A DNA stretch of 64,000 bases, taken from Butyrivibrio sp. Its GTDB lineage: Bacteria > Bacillota > Clostridia > Lachnospirales > Lachnospiraceae. The stretch spans positions 1-64,000 of the forward strand of contig JAGAAO010000092.1 of NCBI GenBank assembly GCA_017615275.1, given 5' to 3'. How positions within the stretch are numbered: position 1 is the stretch's first letter; the number at the start of each line of letters is the position of its first letter. This document shows positions 59,969 through 64,000 of the stretch, piece after piece. A program made the position numbers and the translations under genes. Under the pieces are notes generated by a model, which saw only the letters and a list, made by a program, of their open reading frames with translations, was not told the origin of the DNA and did not search any database.

Positions 59969-61174
59969 ATGAAGCTTAAAGTAGCGGTTTTATTCGGCGG
60001 TAAAAGTACAGAGCATGAGATTTCCATCATCTCTGCAATTCAGGCAATCGGTCATATCAATAAGGAAAAATACGAGGTTGTTCCTGTTTATATCACAAAG
60101 AACAACGACTTCTATGTTGGAGAAGACATCGGCAAGATAGAAGAGTACACACATATTAAACAGCTCCTTGCCAAGAGCACACAGGTAGTATGGGTAAAAG
60201 AAAATGACAAGGTTAATCTTGTAAGATACCCCATGAAGAAGTTTGGAAACAACGTTATGAGTCAGGTAGACGTTGCATTTCCTATCGTTCACGGAACAAA
60301 CGTAGAGGACGGAACACTTCAGGGATTCCTTGCTACATTGGGACTTCCCGTTGTAGGATGTGATGTTTTGTCATCTGCAGTCGGAATGAACAAGTATGTA
60401 ATGAAGACAGTGCTCAAGGACAACGATATTCCTGTTCTTGATTGCAAGTGCTATACATGGAAAGATTACGAGGATGTAGATACACTCGTATCCAAGATAG
60501 AATCAACATTTGAGTATCCCGTTATCATTAAGCCTCTTAATCTGGGATCCAGTATCGGAATCAAGAAGGCTTCAGACAGAGCGTCTCTTCTTGAAGCTCT
60601 TGATCTTGGTTTTGAATTCTCAAAGAAGATTCTGGTTGAGCATGCTATTTCTAAGCTTAAAGAGATTAACTGCTCGGTTCTCGGTGATTATGAGTCAGCT
60701 GAAGCATCTGAGTGCGAAGAGCCCATCAACTCTGATGAGATTCTCAGCTTTGAGGATAAGTATATCGGAGGATCAAAGGGATCCGCGAAGGGTGCAAAGA
60801 GCGGCGGAAGCAAGGGAATGGCTTCTCTTAAGAGAAAGATTCCCGCAGATATTTCCGACGAGATGCGCGACAAGATCAGAAAGATGGCTGTTGATGCATT
60901 TATTGCTCTTGGTTGCTCGGGAGTATCGAGAATCGATTTCATGATCGATATGGAGACAAACGAAGTATATTTCAACGAGATCAATACAATTCCGGGATCG
61001 CTTTCATTCTATCTTTGGGAGCCTCTTGGAATGAAGTACGAGCACCTTTTGGACAACATGATTCAGCTTGCGCTTAAGGCAGACAGAGAGAATCACAAGG
61101 TAGTATACTCTTTCGAGACAAACGTACTTGAAGGTGTTAAGCTCGGCGGAGGATCCAAAGGAAGCAAAGGATAA
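59969..61174 (+). CDS. ddl: D-alanine--D-alanine ligase
   Basis: A 401-residue ATP-grasp ligase. VAVLFGGKSTEHEISIISA opens; HGTNVEDGTLQGFLATLGLPVVGCDVLSSAVGMNKYVMK, VIIKPLNLGSSIGI and YFNEINTIPGSLSFYLW carry substrate and ATP residues. Usual Ddl is about 350 residues long. Here the omega-loop region after FEDKYIGGS is enlarged by an S/G/K/A stretch (about 268-285) and the C-terminus ends in repeated GGGSKGSKG. Both are low-complexity and of the same type, so they may have arisen together by replication slippage or have a tether role. AAAGAGGGAAC precedes the ATG. The neighbour murF uses its product. Confidence 0.93.
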   Translation: MKLKVAVLFGGKSTEHEISIISAIQAIGHINKEKYEVVPVYITKNNDFYVGEDIGKIEEYTHIKQLLAKSTQVVWVKENDKVNLVRYPMKKFGNNVMSQVDVAFPIVHGTNVEDGTLQGFLATLGLPVVGCDVLSSAVGMNKYVMKTVLKDNDIPVLDCKCYTWKDYEDVDTLVSKIESTFEYPVIIKPLNLGSSIGIKKASDRASLLEALDLGFEFSKKILVEHAISKLKEINCSVLGDYESAEASECEEPINSDEILSFEDKYIGGSKGSAKGAKSGGSKGMASLKRKIPADISDEMRDKIRKMAVDAFIALGCSGVSRIDFMIDMETNEVYFNEINTIPGSLSFYLWEPLGMKYEHLLDNMIQLALKADRENHKVVYSFETNVLEGVKLGGGSKGSKG

Positions 61175-61183
61175 GTTTCATTT

Positions 61184-61403
61184 GGTGTAATTCGTCTTGG
61201 GGCACAGCGGCATATATCCGAAAATGCTTGTGTTCGTCTACGCGCTGATTTTTATTAATTTCAAAAAGCACAGGAATGCTTCCTTTCGACGTTGCTCAGA
61301 GAAGTCAGCATTCCTGTGCTTTTTTCAATTGTAAAATCATGCGCTCGTCCGAGAACTGCGCATTTTCGGATATATGCCGCTGTGCCCTATGGCGAATTAC
61401 ACC
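61184..61403. repeat. 220-bp nested inverted repeat between ddl and plsC
   Basis: Three nested perfect pairings: 11 bp (61184-61194 with 61393-61403), 28 bp (61200-61227 with 61360-61387) and 17 bp (61263-61279 with 61308-61324). Partly complementary sequence (GCGCTGATTTT with AAAATCATGCGC) lies between the second and third, so the whole element can fold into one long stem. The inner stem is followed by T runs on both strands, so it can end transcription of both convergent genes. No coding potential. It resembles a MITE or a folding repeat; copy number elsewhere is unknown. Confidence 0.85.
61263..61326. terminator. Bidirectional terminator inside the inverted repeat
   Basis: A 17-bp perfect stem whose arms end in AAAAA on the left and TTTTT on the right, with a 28-base loop; it lies between the convergent ddl and plsC genes and gives a U-run on either strand. 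Confidence 0.75.
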
Positions 61404-61459
61404 GCTATAAAGCTGAACATGTTTCTTTCGACCTTTTGAGCTTAATGCTTATCCTGATG

Positions 61460-62197
61460 TTACAGCTGAAGTTTTTCATTCTTTAAGTAAGTGTCTTCGA
61501 TTATTTTCTTTACATAGGAATCTATGTTTTTCTGGTCTTCTTTTTCAAGTTCACTGATGACAATAGGCTTGCAGTATTCGATAACTACGTGTGTTGATTT
61601 GATGAAAGGTACGTGGTTTTCAAAGATATCGCGTGAGTGATTTATTACCATGGGAACGATGGGGCATCCGGCTTTCTGTGCAATCTTGAAGCTTCCTTTG
61701 TGGAAGTCGAGCATTGGAGCATCGGTGCTGTTTCTTGTTCCTTCAGGGAAAATACACATTGAGATGCCGTTTTTAACCTTATCTATAGCAGCAAGAACCA
61801 TCTCAAGACCCTTTCTGATATCAGATCTGTCAAGGAAGAGACAGTCAAGGAACATCATCCAGAAGCCAAGGATAGGGATCTTTTTGATAACATCTTTTGA
61901 AATGTAACCCGTAGGTCTGGGAACTCTGGGATATGTAACTACTATATCAAAGTAACTGCGGTGATTGCCGACATAAAGAACCGCCTGGTCTTTTGGAACG
62001 TTCTCTTCGCCGATCACGGTGGTCTTGGTTCCGCTCAGGAACATTACAGCTTTGAAAGCAAAGCCTACAATCCTAAGTGAAGCTGTTTTTACAGCGTTTG
62101 GATTGAATTTCTTTATTATCAAAAGAACAAGCTGAATCGGAATGCTCACGATCAGAAATAATACTATAAAAACTATTACCAGAATAAAACGTATCAT
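61460..62197 (-). CDS. plsC: 1-acyl-sn-glycerol-3-phosphate acyltransferase
   Basis: A 245-residue membrane-associated enzyme. An N-terminal hydrophobic segment (FILVIVFIVLFLIVSIPIQLVLLII) is followed by the catalytic NHRSYFDIV (H-x4-D), the substrate block GYISKDVIKKIPILGFWMMFLDCLFLDR, FPEGTRNS and VPMVINHS. It acylates lysophosphatidic acid to phosphatidic acid. Its C-terminus EYCKPIVISELEKEDQKNIDSYVKKIIED is typical. The gene is divergent from pyrC and convergent with ddl across the inverted repeat. Minus-strand start AGGCTTTTGT... lacks a strong ribosome site, so the start could be slightly downstream. Confidence 0.92.
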   Translation of the reverse strand: MIRFILVIVFIVLFLIVSIPIQLVLLIIKKFNPNAVKTASLRIVGFAFKAVMFLSGTKTTVIGEENVPKDQAVLYVGNHRSYFDIVVTYPRVPRPTGYISKDVIKKIPILGFWMMFLDCLFLDRSDIRKGLEMVLAAIDKVKNGISMCIFPEGTRNSTDAPMLDFHKGSFKIAQKAGCPIVPMVINHSRDIFENHVPFIKSTHVVIEYCKPIVISELEKEDQKNIDSYVKKIIEDTYLKNEKLQL

Positions 62198-62325
62198 ACA
62201 AAAGCCTCGTTTCTTAAATAAATTTATCTAATACAAAACATATTTTACCATACAATTTAACACCATTATCACATTATTTGTCGTATAATGGGGCAGAAGA
62301 AAAAATGGCTTCATGGAGGAACACT

Positions 62326-63612
62326 ATGCTCATAGTAAAGAACGGCTATTTTATTGAGCCGGAATCAGGCTTTGAAGGATATAAAGATATTATCATTGAC
62401 GGGACCGATGTGAAGGAAATCTTGGACAGAGGGAGCGATGAAGTTAAAGAGCTTGAGTCGGACACTTCAAACCGCGTGATCGATGCGAGCGGCAAGATAG
62501 TGACGGCTGGACTTGTAGACGGACATGTGCATTTCAGAGATCCCGGATTTACCTACAAAGAGGATATCGAAACGGGTGCAAAGGCTTCTGCAAGAGGCGG
62601 TTTTACAACCGTTGTCATGATGGGAAATACAGAGCCTCACATGGATAATGTCGATACTATAAAATATGCTGTGGAAAAGGGCAGAGAAACAGGGATTAAC
62701 GTGTATACCTGCGCCAACGTGACCATGAATATGGCGGGCAAAGAGCAGGTTAACATGGAGGAGCTTCTGGATGCGGGAGCAGTTCTTTTCACTGATGACG
62801 GAAAACCCATAACCGATGAGAAGATAATGGAGGCTGCCTGCAAGAGAGCTGCGGAGCTTGATAAAGTAATAAGTCTTCATGAAGAGGATCCGCGACTTAT
62901 AACGGACAACGGAATAAACGCCGGAGCGGTCGCTGAGAAACTCGGAATAAAGGGATCACCGAGGGAAGCAGAAGTTTCCATGGTAAAAAGAGATATCGCC
63001 ATAGCTGAGAGGACAGGAGCCAAGATCACTGTTCAGCATATAAGTGCGGCAGAGTCTGTGGATCTTATAAGACAGGCAAAAAAGCGAGGTGTGAAAGTGT
63101 ATGCGGAGGCAACACCTCATCACTTTACGCTTACGGAAGAAGCGGTTCTTAAGCACGGAACACTTGCCAAGATGAATCCGCCACTCAGGCTTGAGTCTGA
63201 CAGACTTGCGATAATTGAGGGACTTAAGGACGGAACGATCGAGATGATCGCAACAGATCACGCGCCTCATTCAAAAGAAGAAAAAGAAAAATCAATTAAA
63301 GAGGCTCCGAGCGGAATAACGGGAATTGAGACATCTCTTTTGCTCGGAATAAGAGAAATTGTAAATAAGGGATATATGACGCTTCCTGAGCTTATAAAGA
63401 GGATGACGATCTGTCCCGCAAGGATATACGGGCTTCCCGCGGGAAGTGTGAAGGTCGGCGGAAGAGCAGATCTTGTGATATTTGACAACAAAGCGGACTG
63501 GGTATTTGACAGGACATATTCAAAAGCTGTGAATACACCGTTTTTTGGAGAGACTTTCCCTGCGCAGATCTTGTATACTATCTGCGGAGGAAAAATAGTA
63601 TACGAAGCATGA
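62326..63612 (+). CDS. pyrC: Dihydroorotase, class I
   Basis: The ATG at 62326 lies 7 bases after GGAGG; earlier in-frame codons at 62278 lack a site. The 428-residue enzyme has DGHVHFRDPGFTYKEDIETGAKASARGGFTT (zinc H-x-H and R), GNTEPHMD, the second metal sites in HEEDPRL and ITVQHISAAES, and ATDHAPHSKEEKEKS with the catalytic aspartate. Metal-bound carboxylated lysine is replaced in class I enzymes by aspartate, which fits EEDP. It cyclises carbamoyl-aspartate to dihydroorotate. The following gene is pyrK, so this begins a pyrimidine operon. Confidence 0.94.
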   Translation: MLIVKNGYFIEPESGFEGYKDIIIDGTDVKEILDRGSDEVKELESDTSNRVIDASGKIVTAGLVDGHVHFRDPGFTYKEDIETGAKASARGGFTTVVMMGNTEPHMDNVDTIKYAVEKGRETGINVYTCANVTMNMAGKEQVNMEELLDAGAVLFTDDGKPITDEKIMEAACKRAAELDKVISLHEEDPRLITDNGINAGAVAEKLGIKGSPREAEVSMVKRDIAIAERTGAKITVQHISAAESVDLIRQAKKRGVKVYAEATPHHFTLTEEAVLKHGTLAKMNPPLRLESDRLAIIEGLKDGTIEMIATDHAPHSKEEKEKSIKEAPSGITGIETSLLLGIREIVNKGYMTLPELIKRMTICPARIYGLPAGSVKVGGRADLVIFDNKADWVFDRTYSKAVNTPFFGETFPAQILYTICGGKIVYEA

Positions 63613-63634
63613 TTTAATAAAGAGGAGAAATCTA

Positions 63635-64000
63635 ATGGCTAAAAAGATGAAAACGGAAGCGAAGGTGCTACGCCAAGAGCTTCTTGCAGACGGAATATAT
63701 GATATGTGGCTTGAAGTGCCGTTTGCGGCTGATGTAAAGCCCGGACAGTTTGTGGGAGTGTATCCTGTAAATAAGTCCACACTTCTTCCGAGACCGATCA
63801 GTATTTGTGAAGTTGATACGGAGAAATCCGCAATCCGTTTGGTATATAGAGTTGTAGGTTCCGGAACGGCTGAATTTGCCGGCTATGCGCAGGACGACGT
63901 CGTTATGGTTCTCGGACCTTTGGGAAACGGATTCCCGCTTGAAGCAGCAGAGGGTAAAAAAGTTGTTGTGATGGGAGGCGGAATTGGTGTACCGCCGCTT
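63635..64000 (+). CDS. pyrK: Dihydroorotate dehydrogenase electron transfer subunit (partial)
   Basis: The gene begins ATG at 63635 after GAGGAGAAATCTA and is cut by the window end after 122 codons. The N-terminal FAD-binding barrel is seen: DGIYDMWLEVPFAADVKPGQFVGVYP, then the FAD motif LLPRPISICEVD, RLVYRVVGSGTAEFA, and VLGPLGNGFPLEAAEGKKVVVMGGGIGVPPL, the start of the NAD-binding fold. The 2Fe-2S cysteine cluster would lie outside the window. PyrK passes electrons from PyrDB to NAD, and follows pyrC by 22 bases in one operon. Confidence 0.9.
   Translation, partial: MAKKMKTEAKVLRQELLADGIYDMWLEVPFAADVKPGQFVGVYPVNKSTLLPRPISICEVDTEKSAIRLVYRVVGSGTAEFAGYAQDDVVMVLGPLGNGFPLEAAEGKKVVVMGGGIGVPPL

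Noticed and set aside
61292..61486. 64-residue open frame crossing the inverted repeat
   Set aside because: It is made of the repeat and terminator arms, has no ribosome site, and ends inside plsC on the other strand.

Overview
The window looks like a chromosomal segment of a Lachnospiraceae-type anaerobic Firmicute, close to Butyrivibrio, Pseudobutyrivibrio or Roseburia. This is inferred from moderate-to-low GC, strong GGAGG ribosome binding sites, rubrerythrin-era anaerobe genes such as EFR1 flavodoxin/ferredoxin, a THF riboswitch on an ECF folate transporter, split transketolase, VTC/DUF4956/CotH genes, many surface lipoproteins with acidic linkers, and a class I pyrC followed by pyrK. There are no tRNA or rRNA genes and no CRISPR array.

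Layout. 1-0.8 kb: two remnants that look like cargo of an integrated element. 1.1-6.8 kb: a MotA-like membrane protein with a lone LuxR-type HTH, an NAD(P)-binding oxidoreductase, an EFR1 protein, rsgA, and a TrmB-type regulator coupled to lysA behind a promoter with a palindromic operator. 6.8-22 kb: an accessory region rich in predicted lipoproteins and secreted proteins. It also holds a TlpA-like thioredoxin, a DUF3592 membrane protein and a NapH-like iron-sulfur membrane protein, a GtrII-like membrane protein, and the folT-folC operon under a tetrahydrofolate riboswitch. 22-28.4 kb: an XRE membrane protein, then an OmpR/histidine kinase pair followed by VTC, DUF4956 and CotH genes. Matching 11-bp-phased direct repeats precede both the regulator and the VTC operon. 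28.5-36.5 kb: VOC protein, acyltransferase, XRE-AbrB regulator, GH25 lysozyme, secreted beta-helix protein, and a PTS IIC/Mrr-like nuclease/8-oxoguanine glycosylase operon.

36.5-41.4 kb: a pentose operon of FGGY kinase, AraD, split transketolase and Rpe, which would carry L-ribulose or a related sugar into the pentose phosphate pathway. 41.4-53.4 kb: a PhnD-like lipoprotein, methionine aminopeptidase with a SEC-C motif, metG, a hydrolase/GNAT/YesL-like trio, an MsmX-type ATPase that could energise several sugar importers, a PucR-type regulator, the SRP RNA on the minus strand, an Rrf2 regulator, tadA, and a family 1 sugar-binding lipoprotein. 53.5-64 kb: an aconitase-family hydratase, a GH9-like lipoprotein with altered catalytic motifs, a hydrolase-murF-ddl cell wall cluster, a 220-bp nested inverted repeat, plsC, and the start of a pyrimidine operon (pyrC, pyrK cut by the window edge).

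The strongest candidates for undescribed biology are the two-component/VTC/DUF4956/CotH unit with its shared direct repeats, the nested inverted repeat at 61.2-61.4 kb, the catalytically altered GH9-like lipoprotein, and the palindromic operator on the TrmB-lysA promoter.
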